From positions 1 through 57,138 of the forward strand of contig WGNB01000047.1 of the NCBI GenBank assembly GCA_016124795.1: DNA of 57,138 nt. Reading direction: 5' to 3'. Positions 8,794 through 15,765 of the stretch are shown here, in pieces (position 1 is the first letter of the stretch; every line of letters starts with the position of its first letter). Origin of the DNA: Rhodopseudomonas sp. GTDB lineage: Bacteria > Pseudomonadota > Alphaproteobacteria > Rhizobiales > Xanthobacteraceae. The notes below the pieces were generated by a model that saw nothing but the letters and a program-made list of their open reading frames with translations, was not told where the DNA came from and searched no databases. The position numbers were made by a program, and so were the translations under genes.

Positions 8794-9150
8794 CTGAAAC
8801 TCCCTTGGATCTGGCCAAAACTCTTTACGCAATACGCATCGCAATCGGAGCCGGACGAGACCGGCCGAATTCTTTTGGCGTCAAACCTGGAAATGTTGAG
8901 CATCGCGGGCGAGCGTTCCGGACCCAAGGCCGACTTGATGCCAAAGGGCCGTCGCCAGAGCCGATACCCAAACTCGATCGCGCCGTTATTAACAAAGCCC
9001 GAAAGTGGTTAAAGGCCGGTTAACCAAAAAAACCCCGCTATTGGCGGGGCTTTTCTGCATCGTCGCGAAGCGGCGGACTTGTGAGTTCGGCCTTGCTGCG
9101 GCTGTTTATAAGCGGCGGCCGGAAAGCGATTCGCCCCGATCAGCCTCGGC
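8794..9150. other. Intergenic stretch without a credible gene
   Basis: About 357 bp between two minus-strand genes. It holds the promoter region of the beta-barrel gene on the left and the terminator at 9025-9054 on the right. A 72-codon open frame at 8805-9023 (plus) has no recognisable family, poor composition and no ribosome site, so it is not called. Confidence 0.6.
9025..9054 (-). terminator. Terminator of the thiamine/TRAP-binding-protein operon
   Basis: A 6-bp GC stem (9033-9038 with 9044-9049, 5-nt loop) is flanked by seven A residues on the left (9026-9032), read as T7 on the minus strand, and by CTTTT on the right. It can work in both directions, but the minus-strand operon ending at 9151 is the obvious user. 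Confidence 0.75.
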
Positions 9151-10224
9151 TCAGCCGAGCCGCGCCCGCAGCACCGCCTCGATCGAGACATGCGACCACT
9201 GCGCCGTCCGGTCGCGGAACGCCTTGTAGGATTTATAAACACCAGCGGTCGCCGTGTCGCGCGCGGCCAGTTCATTCAAGACATCATCGGCCTGACGGCG
9301 CGCCGCCGCGATCAGATCGGTGGGAAAGGCAACGAGCTTGACGCCGTGCTGGCCGGTCAGCGCCGCCAGCGCCTGACCGTTCAACCGCTCCATTTCCGCC
9401 AGCGCGTAATTTGCCTCGCTGGCGCAGGCGTGCTCGATGATCGCCTTGAGATCGTCCGGCAGGGCCTGCCAGGCCTTGAGCGAGACGATGCACTCGCCGG
9501 TGCCGTTCGGCTTGTTGAAGCCGGGATAATAATAATTGGCTGCGGCCCGATAGAGCCCCAGCGCGATGTCGGTGCCGGGGCCCACGAACTCGGCGCCATC
9601 GATTACACCGGATTGCAGGCTCGACAGGATTTCGGCCGGCGGCGTGGTTTGTGGCGTCGCACCCAGCCGGCGATAGACCTCGCCGCCCAGCCCGAGGGAG
9701 CGAAGTTTCAGCCCCTTGAGGTCGGCGAGGCTCTTGAGATCGCGCCGGAACCATCCGCCCATGCAGACGCCGGTATTGCCGCCCATGAACGGCTTGACGC
9801 CGAAGGGCGCATAAAGCGCATCCCACAAGGCCTGGCCGCCGCCGGCATCGATCCAGGCGACGTGCTCGGCCGGCGTCAGCCCGAACGGCACCGTCGTGAA
9901 GAACGCCGCTGAGGGCATCTTGCCCTGCCAGTAAAACGCCGCGGTATGACCAATCTCGGCAACACCATTGCCGACCGCGTCGAGCACGCCGAAAGCCGGC
10001 ACCACTTCACCGGCCGCCGACACGGCAATATCGAGACGCCCTGCCGACAGCGTGCGGATACGATCGGCGATCCGTTCGGCCGACATGCCCGGCCCCGGCA
10101 GCCGCTTCGGCCATGACGTCACCATGCGCCACTTCAAAGTCTGCGCTTTCGCAATTGCTGGCGCCGCGACCAGACCGGCGGCGGCGAGGCCGGCGCCGAG
10201 CGCAAAATTGCGTCGTGTGGTCAT
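9151..10224 (-). CDS. Orphan TRAP solute-binding protein (DctP family) in the thi operon
   Basis: A 357-residue periplasmic binding protein. The N-terminus TTRRNFALGAG followed by a hydrophobic stretch and AKAQ is a twin-arginine signal, so it may be exported folded. The mature chain LKWRMVTSWPKRLPG resembles the TakP branch of DctP proteins. LKGLKLRSLGLGG carries the probable carboxylate-binding arginine, and GVIDGAEFVGPG lies in lobe 2. The start at 10224 has GGAGTGG upstream and overlaps the thiD stop as ATGA. An ATG at 10236 has no ribosome site. No DctQ/M permease is adjacent. Being the last gene of a TPP-riboswitch operon suggests thiamine or a precursor as ligand, but that is inference. 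Confidence 0.9.
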   Translation of the reverse strand: MTTRRNFALGAGLAAAGLVAAPAIAKAQTLKWRMVTSWPKRLPGPGMSAERIADRIRTLSAGRLDIAVSAAGEVVPAFGVLDAVGNGVAEIGHTAAFYWQGKMPSAAFFTTVPFGLTPAEHVAWIDAGGGQALWDALYAPFGVKPFMGGNTGVCMGGWFRRDLKSLADLKGLKLRSLGLGGEVYRRLGATPQTTPPAEILSSLQSGVIDGAEFVGPGTDIALGLYRAAANYYYPGFNKPNGTGECIVSLKAWQALPDDLKAIIEHACASEANYALAEMERLNGQALAALTGQHGVKLVAFPTDLIAAARRQADDVLNELAARDTATAGVYKSYKAFRDRTAQWSHVSIEAVLRARLG

Positions 10225-11027
10225 AATCCACTCCATGATTGATAGAAATGATGCAACGGCCCATGGCCGTGTCCGACCGCGAGCCGGTCGGCCGCCGCGA
10301 TTGCCGCGGTGACGTAAACCTTGGCGGCGCGCACCGCGTCGTTCAGTCCGAGTCCCTTAGCCAATCCGGCGGCAATCGCGGAGGACAGCGTACAACCCGT
10401 GCCATGAGTGTTGTCGGTCGCGATCCGCGGCGCCGGAAACCGCACCACGCCCTCTTCGCCGACCAGAAGATCGACACTCTCGGCGCCGGTGCCGTGGCCG
10501 CCTTTCATCAGGACGTATCGCGGACCGAACGCCAATATCCTGAGGGCCTGCGCGACCATTTCGTCTTCACTGGACGCGACCGCAGCGTCGGTCAACGCCG
10601 CCGCTTCATGCAGGTTCGGCGTCACCACGAGCGCCAACGGCAACAGCTCACGGCACAGTGCCGCGACGGCTTCGGCCGCCAGCAGCCGGTCGCCCGAGGT
10701 CGCCACCATCACGGGATCGAGCACGATGTTGCGGGCCGCGTGCCGTTTCAGCCCAGCGGCCACCGCCTCGATTGCCGCGACGTTCGATAGCATACCGATC
10801 TTGACGGCATCGACGTCGAGATCGGAGAACACCGCGTCGATCTGCGCCGCAATGAAATCGGCCGGCACATCATGGATCGCGCTGACGCCCTGGGTATTTT
10901 GCGCGGTCAAGGCCGCGATTGCCGACGCGCCATAGACGCCAAGCGCGGCGAAGGTCTTGAGATCGGCCTGAATGCCGGCGCCACCGCTCGAATCCGAGCC
11001 CGCGATGGTGACGGCAATCGCGGTCAT
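10221..11027 (-). CDS. thiD: Hydroxymethylpyrimidine/phosphomethylpyrimidine kinase
   Basis: A 268-residue ribokinase-fold enzyme that phosphorylates HMP and HMP-P to HMP-PP for thiamine synthesis and salvage. Diagnostic sequence: AGSDSSGGAGIQADLK at 9-24 (substrate site) and DNTHGTGC at 205-212, which holds the anion hole and catalytic Cys212. The length equals that of typical stand-alone ThiD. It overlaps the neighbouring genes by 4 bp on both sides (ATGA with thiE before it and with the TRAP binding protein after it), so all are translationally coupled under the TPP riboswitch. Confidence 0.95.
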   Translation of the reverse strand: MTAIAVTIAGSDSSGGAGIQADLKTFAALGVYGASAIAALTAQNTQGVSAIHDVPADFIAAQIDAVFSDLDVDAVKIGMLSNVAAIEAVAAGLKRHAARNIVLDPVMVATSGDRLLAAEAVAALCRELLPLALVVTPNLHEAAALTDAAVASSEDEMVAQALRILAFGPRYVLMKGGHGTGAESVDLLVGEEGVVRFPAPRIATDNTHGTGCTLSSAIAAGLAKGLGLNDAVRAAKVYVTAAIAAADRLAVGHGHGPLHHFYQSWSGL

Positions 11028-11683
11028 CCCCGCCTCCGTTGCGCCAGTGCGACATCGACGACATTGCGCAGGCCGCGCGCCGCCTTGCGCGGGTCGGCAT
11101 TCAACGACAAAGCCGAAATCACCGCCACGCCATCAGCGCCAGCCCCGATCACGTCGGCGGCGTTGTCTTGATCGATGCCGGCAATGGCGCAGATCGGAAA
11201 ATCGGGCCGACGCGCCCGCACCGCCGCCGCAATCTCGCGAAGGCCGGCAATACCGATCGGCGCCGATGTATTATCCTTCGAGGTGGTGCCATAGACGCCA
11301 CCGATGGCGACATAATCAAGTTGATCGAGCGGCGCTTCCTGCGCCTGTTGCAGAGTCTTGACCGACAGACCGATGATCGCGGTCTTGCCGAGCAGCAGTC
11401 GGGCGTCGGCCGGGGACATGTCGTCCTGTCCGATATGAACGCCATCGGCCTCCGCCGCCAACGCGACATCGACCCTGTCGTTGATCAGCAGCGGAATATC
11501 GAGCGGCGCGAGCACAGCGATCAAGGCCCGCGCTTCCTCCATCATGCGCCGGGTCGAACCGTGCTTGTCGCGCAATTGCACCAACGTCGTACTCGGCGCG
11601 ATTGCCGCGGCGAGATCGGCCAGATCGCGGCCACCCGAAACGGCGGGGTCAAGCAGCGCATAAAGACGAAGGTCGAGGTTCAT
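11024..11683 (-). CDS. thiE: Thiamine-phosphate synthase
   Basis: A 219-residue TIM-barrel enzyme that joins HMP-PP and thiazole phosphate to make thiamine monophosphate. Family motifs: VQLRDK at 35-40, INDRVDVA at 67-74 and GVHIGQDD at 81-88 (pyrophosphate/Mg2+ site), then GGVYGTTSKDN around 128-138. Its ATG follows the thiM stop directly with no gap, and its stop overlaps thiD. With thiM and thiD it forms a salvage route from hydroxyethylthiazole and HMP. The de novo genes thiC, thiG, thiS and thiO are not in the window. Confidence 0.95.
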   Translation of the reverse strand: MNLDLRLYALLDPAVSGGRDLADLAAAIAPSTTLVQLRDKHGSTRRMMEEARALIAVLAPLDIPLLINDRVDVALAAEADGVHIGQDDMSPADARLLLGKTAIIGLSVKTLQQAQEAPLDQLDYVAIGGVYGTTSKDNTSAPIGIAGLREIAAAVRARRPDFPICAIAGIDQDNAADVIGAGADGVAVISALSLNADPRKAARGLRNVVDVALAQRRRG

Positions 11684-12505
11684 TCAGGTCACCACCGTTG
11701 GTTCGAGCCGGCCGACTTTGGCATGTGCCGTCAGCGACGCTTCGTCGAGTCGATAGAGCGCATCAAGGATCGCGACGGCAAAGCTGCCCGGCCCTTGCGC
11801 CATCGTCGCGGCCCGTTCGCCGGCCACGCCGACCATCAGCAAGGCCGCGGCAGTCGCCAGGAAGCCGTCGGTTTCGACCGCCAGACAGGCCGCCACCAAG
11901 GCGGAAGCGGCGCAGCCCATCGCCGTCACCCGGGCCATCAGCGGGTCGCCGTTGCCGAGAGTGACCGCACGGCTACCGTCGGCGATCAGATCGGTCGCGC
12001 CCGACAAACCAATTGCGACGTTATGGTCGCGCGCGTAGGCGGCCACCGTTGCAGGTTCCGCCGGGCCGTCGGCCAAGGCAGTGAACTCGGCGGCATTGAG
12101 GCGGACCGACTTCGGCGCCATGAAAATCAAATCGCGGGCATAGGCCGCCCGCTGTTGCGCCCGGTCGACGAAGACCGGATCGAGCACCCACGGCAGCCCG
12201 TTCTGGGCGGCGGCATCGACGGCGATGGACGTCGCCGCGCGGCGCTCACGATCGAAAGTACCGAGGTTGATCAACAGCGCATCGCTGCGTCCGACGAAGG
12301 CACCGATTTCCTCGGCCGAGAGCGTCATGGACGGCACCGCACCAAAAGCCAGCAGCGCATTGGCGGTGAAATTCTGCGCCACGGCATTGGTCACGCAATG
12401 GACGCGCGGACTCTTGACGCGCAGCCGCGCCAACAGCGCCGCCGACGCGGCGACGAGTTCGTCGGCCGACAAATCTGGACGCGATTCCGCCCGGGAATTC
12501 TGCAT
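11684..12505 (-). CDS. thiM: Hydroxyethylthiazole kinase
   Basis: A 273-residue salvage kinase that phosphorylates 4-methyl-5-(2-hydroxyethyl)thiazole. It shows VHCVTNAVAQNFTANALLA near the N-terminus (substrate pocket), the family GAVPSM segment and TAMGCAASA with the catalytic cysteine. The ATG at 12505 is preceded by GGAGGG 7 nt upstream. That ribosome site is the 3' end of the TPP riboswitch. A longer frame from 12595 would run through the riboswitch and is rejected. First gene of the thiM-thiE-thiD-TRAP binding-protein operon. Expression should fall when thiamine diphosphate is plentiful. Confidence 0.94.
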   Translation of the reverse strand: MQNSRAESRPDLSADELVAASAALLARLRVKSPRVHCVTNAVAQNFTANALLAFGAVPSMTLSAEEIGAFVGRSDALLINLGTFDRERRAATSIAVDAAAQNGLPWVLDPVFVDRAQQRAAYARDLIFMAPKSVRLNAAEFTALADGPAEPATVAAYARDHNVAIGLSGATDLIADGSRAVTLGNGDPLMARVTAMGCAASALVAACLAVETDGFLATAAALLMVGVAGERAATMAQGPGSFAVAILDALYRLDEASLTAHAKVGRLEPTVVT

Positions 12506-12510
12506 CTCAA

Positions 12511-12604
12511 GTCCCTCCGCCGGCATGACCCGGATCAGGTTCGTTGGGTTGGCAGACAGACTGCCTCTCAGCCCGACAACGGCCGGACACCCCACGAGAT
12601 TGCT
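12511..12604 (-). promoter_or_regulatory. TPP riboswitch (THI element)
   Basis: Read on the minus strand, this leader has the conserved THI-box order: GTGGGGTG (complement of 12590-12597), GGGCTGAGA, a variable arm, AACCTGATCCGGGT, ATGCCGGCGGAGGGAC. A TCTC/GAGA-type P1 closing helix can form with the bases just before the thiM start. It should bind thiamine diphosphate and repress thiM-thiE-thiD and the TRAP binding-protein gene. The GGAGGG that ends the aptamer is also the Shine-Dalgarno of thiM. This suggests control of translation initiation, as in E. coli thiM, with no separate terminator hairpin seen. Confidence 0.95.
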
Positions 12605-12765
12605 GTGTCCCTACCTAATCCGGGCCCCGAGCCAAGGCAAGGGCGCGCCGCGACATGCCTGTAGATGGCAGTTCCGCAACCGGCAACGGCTGTATCGCCT
12701 TGCCAGCAGGGCGCGTTTTTGCTGGATTGCGGCTTGCGTCCAGCGACCGGCCCGGAGACCCAGCG

Positions 12766-13008
12766 ATGACCCCGTTTTTCGTCCAGATCAAATGTGAACT
12801 CGGCAAGGTATACCCGGTCGCCAATGCACTGGCCGAAGCCGAAATCGCCTCGGAGATCTACTCGACCGCCGGCGACTACGACCTGTTGGTGAAATTCTAT
12901 GTCGATGCCGGCGTTGATATCGGGCATTTTGTCAACGAGAAGGTGCAGTGCATTCCCGGCATCAAGGACACCTACACCATCATCACGTTCAAGGCGTTCA
13001 CGGCCTAG
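12766..13008 (+). CDS. Stand-alone Lrp/AsnC ligand-binding (RAM) domain protein
   Basis: An 80-residue protein made only of the RAM (AsnC_trans_reg) domain: TPFFVQIKCELGK, STAGDYDLLVKFYVD and CIPGIKDTYTIITF match the beta-alpha-beta core of Lrp-family effector domains. The DNA-binding helix-turn-helix is absent. Upstream sequence does not encode one in frame. Such short forms form oligomers and bind amino acids, or associate with full Lrp proteins. The start at 12766 has GGAG about 11 nt upstream. A frame from 12655 lacks support. It is divergent from the thiamine operon; a functional link is not evident. Confidence 0.85.
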   Translation: MTPFFVQIKCELGKVYPVANALAEAEIASEIYSTAGDYDLLVKFYVDAGVDIGHFVNEKVQCIPGIKDTYTIITFKAFTA

Positions 13009-13062
13009 CCGAGGTTCCGGCCGGACACCGGCGCGAAACGGTTTTACGGCATTGTCGCTCGT

Positions 13063-14010
13063 CTAGATCTCCGGTCGACGCGGCCCTTCCGCGGCACGGG
13101 CCCGCTGCAACCCGAGCCAGCGCTCACGGAAGATCACGGCAAGCCCGGCGCCGGCGACGATGGCCGCGCCGACATAGACCAACAGACCCGGCAATTCACC
13201 GAAGACCCAATAGCCGAGCAGCAGGGCCCACAGCATCGCGGTATAGTCAAAGGGCGCGATCACCGAGGCCGTGGCATAGCGGTAGCTCTCGGTCAGGAAG
13301 ATATGGGCCAGCCCGCCGAGCACGCCGGTTGCGATAAGCCCGGTCAGTTGCAATCCGGTCGGGCTATGCCAGGCAAATGGCAGGGTCACCGCGCCGGCCA
13401 GCGTCGTGATCAACGAGAAATAGAACACGATCGACGACGTCGGTTCGCTTTGCGTCAGCCGCCGGGTCTGGATCACCGTACCGGCATTGCAGAACGCGGA
13501 CGCAACAGCAAAGACCGATCCGGCAAGCGCCATGCTGCCGGCCCCGGCTGCTGCGTAATGCTCAAGGCTGAAATTCGGAACCAACATCACGATGACGCCG
13601 GCAAAGCCGACCGCCACCGCCGACCAGCGGAAAATCCTCACCCGTTCCTTGAGGATCAGCGCCGCCAAAGCCACGGTAATCAACGGCGAGGCAAACTGAA
13701 TGGCGGTCGCTTCAGCCAAGGGCAAACGCGCCAGCGCCGAGAAGTTCGTGAACATGCCAAAAACGCTGAGCGCGCCACGGCCGATTTGCCCAAACGGACG
13801 CCGCGTGCGAATCGCGCTCATGAACTCGCCGCGCAGTGCGTAGATCAGCAACACCGGCGGAATGGCAAAAGCCGAACGGAAAAACACCATCTGGCCGACC
13901 GGCGTCACATCGCTCAATTGGCGGATCAGCGCCGACATCACCGCGAACAACAGCGCGGAAACCAGCTTGAAGCCGATGGCTGTGAGCAAATGGGAGGGTG
14001 TCGCCGGCAT
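13063..14010 (-). CDS. DMT superfamily permease (EamA family)
   Basis: A 315-residue inner-membrane protein with about ten transmembrane helices in two EamA repeats (about residues 10-140 and 155-295). The repeats are marked by FRSAFAIPP and LAEATAIQFASPLITVALAA in the first half, and by IAPFDYTAMLWALLLGY in the second. Related proteins export or import amino acids, SAM or other small metabolites. Direction and substrate are not predictable. It is convergent with the RAM-domain gene and read in the same direction as the upstream cytochrome genes, from which it is separated by about 80 bp. Confidence 0.88.
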   Translation of the reverse strand: MPATPSHLLTAIGFKLVSALLFAVMSALIRQLSDVTPVGQMVFFRSAFAIPPVLLIYALRGEFMSAIRTRRPFGQIGRGALSVFGMFTNFSALARLPLAEATAIQFASPLITVALAALILKERVRIFRWSAVAVGFAGVIVMLVPNFSLEHYAAAGAGSMALAGSVFAVASAFCNAGTVIQTRRLTQSEPTSSIVFYFSLITTLAGAVTLPFAWHSPTGLQLTGLIATGVLGGLAHIFLTESYRYATASVIAPFDYTAMLWALLLGYWVFGELPGLLVYVGAAIVAGAGLAVIFRERWLGLQRARAAEGPRRPEI

Positions 14011-14091
14011 GGATGACTTGCATAGCCGCCTTGGCCGGATTTGTCGCCCCTACCGGACTGCGGACGGCGCGCCGGAGCCGACCGCGAACAG

Positions 14092-15012
14092 CTATTTTTT
14101 CCTTGTCGGCGGTTCGGGCCCGTCGATCGGCGATAACGACTTGATATAGACCGCCATCGCCATCCGGTCGGCGTCGCTCAATTGCGACGTGTTGCGGATC
14201 ACCGCCGCCATGCCGCCGCCGACCGAGTCGAAATCGGGGGTCGTTCCGGATTGCAGCAGATAAGCGATATCCTTGACCGACCAGCCGCCGAGCCGCTTCT
14301 GCGTGATGTTGGGCACCCAGCCTTCACCCTCCGGGTTGGGCCCCCCGGCGAAACGTTCAGCCGCCAGGATGCCGCCGAGGCTGTCGCGCGGCGAATGACA
14401 TTCGGCGCAGTGGCCGGGACCGTTGACCAGATAAGCGCCGCGATTCCATTCAGCGCTCCGGGCCGGGTCGGGCACAAACGGCTTGCCGTCGAGGAACAAA
14501 AACTTCCAGCCGCCGAGCAAACGACGAACCGTGAAAGGAAACGGCAGATCGTGCGGCCACACCCGGCCGGACACCGGCGGCAAGGTCTTGAGATAGGCAA
14601 ACAGGTCGCGGACATCGGCGATCCGCATACGCTGATAAGACGTATAAGGAAAAGCCGGATAAAGATGTTCGCCCGCCGGCGAAGTACCCTTGGTCATGGC
14701 GGTCACGAACTGAACTTCGCTCCAGCCGCCGATGCCATCCTTCGGATCGGACGAGATATTCGGCGCATAGAAAGTGCCGAACGGCGACTTCAACGCCACC
14801 CCGCCACCGAGTTTGGTTCGCTGGTCCTTATCCGGCGCATGGCATGCCGCGCAGCCGCCAATATTGAACATGGTCTCGCCATTGGCGAGGTCGGGCTTGT
14901 AAGACGCGGCCAAAGCGCCGGCCGACACGATTTGCGGCTCGGTGAGATACCAGAACGCGGCGACGCCGATCATCGCGACAACAAGGCCAAGACCAATCAA
15001 TCTGCGCCGCAT
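14092..15012 (-). CDS. Membrane-anchored diheme cytochrome c
   Basis: A 306-residue protein with an N-terminal hydrophobic anchor (about residues 6-23) and two covalent heme sites, CAACH at 54-58 and CAECH at 202-206. Candidate distal methionines are Met129 in SYQRMR and one in the GGGMAAV or DRMAMAVY segment. The layout matches cytochrome subunits that take electrons from periplasmic or membrane-bound dehydrogenases (alcohol, aldehyde and molybdenum hydroxylase types). The start at 15012 has GGAG 8 nt upstream. A frame to 15135 has no ribosome site. It lies downstream of a cytochrome c556-like gene and a molybdenum-hydroxylase subunit on the same strand, a possible functional group. Confidence 0.88.
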   Translation of the reverse strand: MRRRLIGLGLVVAMIGVAAFWYLTEPQIVSAGALAASYKPDLANGETMFNIGGCAACHAPDKDQRTKLGGGVALKSPFGTFYAPNISSDPKDGIGGWSEVQFVTAMTKGTSPAGEHLYPAFPYTSYQRMRIADVRDLFAYLKTLPPVSGRVWPHDLPFPFTVRRLLGGWKFLFLDGKPFVPDPARSAEWNRGAYLVNGPGHCAECHSPRDSLGGILAAERFAGGPNPEGEGWVPNITQKRLGGWSVKDIAYLLQSGTTPDFDSVGGGMAAVIRNTSQLSDADRMAMAVYIKSLSPIDGPEPPTRKK

Positions 15013-15192
15013 TTCCTTATCTCCGCCGCCTGACCACAACTTTGCCAAGCCGGCTCCGGCTCGGATAGCACCGGCGTTCATAACTGAACAGCCGTGAAAA
15101 TAAAGGACATCCGGAGCCATCCATTCCTCGCACAATAAAGGCGGCGCACCCGGTCGGGATGGCCGCCCCTATCGCTCAAATGTATCCAGAGC

Positions 15193-15639
15193 CTAGCGCG
15201 GCTTGCGAAACGCCTCGTGGCAATCGTTGCAATTCTTGCCGACGGCACCGAGCGCGACCTTTAAACCGTCCAAACCGCTCATCGCCTTGGCGCGATTGTC
15301 GTCGACATCCTTTTTGAATTTGGCAATCGCGGCGTCGAATTTGGCGCGCTCGGTCCACACCGCCGGCAAAGCACGGGTATCGCCGTCCTTTGAAGTATCG
15401 GGAAACAGCGACGGGAATTGCTGCGCGGTTTCATCCCACTGATCGAAAGCGGCTTTTACCTTGGCAGCGTCGTAGGGCATTTCACCCTTCACCATCCTCA
15501 CAATGATGCCGCCGTTCCGGCCATTGGCTTTCATCAAATCCTGACGGGTCTTGATCGGATCCTGCTGCGCGACCACCGCCGTCACCCCGAAAACAGTGAC
15601 GGTCAAAACTGTCGCCGCAATGGCTGTAGCAAACTTCAT
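15193..15639 (-). CDS. Class II cytochrome c (c'/c556 type)
   Basis: A 148-residue precursor with a Sec signal ending at about VVA24. The mature four-helix bundle carries the heme site near its C-terminus, CNDCH at 137-141, as usual for class II cytochromes. Met36 in RQDLMKANG sits where low-spin c556 proteins have the sixth ligand, so c556 is favoured over c'. It is a periplasmic electron carrier. AAGGGG lies just upstream of the ATG. It sits between the diheme cytochrome gene and the molybdenum-hydroxylase gene, all on the minus strand, with gaps of 180 and 126 bp. Confidence 0.92.
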   Translation of the reverse strand: MKFATAIAATVLTVTVFGVTAVVAQQDPIKTRQDLMKANGRNGGIIVRMVKGEMPYDAAKVKAAFDQWDETAQQFPSLFPDTSKDGDTRALPAVWTERAKFDAAIAKFKKDVDDNRAKAMSGLDGLKVALGAVGKNCNDCHEAFRKPR

Positions 15640-15765
15640 AAAAAATCCCCTTTTCGTTGTCGCTCGATCGTTCGCTGACCAACACCAGTCTAGCCGGCTA
15701 ATTCCCGGCGACCTGGCGAGGCGATACGCCGCACCCTTTCAGAATCCTGTGATCGGATTGTGGCT

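Noticed and set aside
8805-9023. A 72-codon plus-strand open frame upstream of the beta-barrel gene
   Set aside because: No ribosome site, no family and poor composition. The region is the promoter of the opposing gene.
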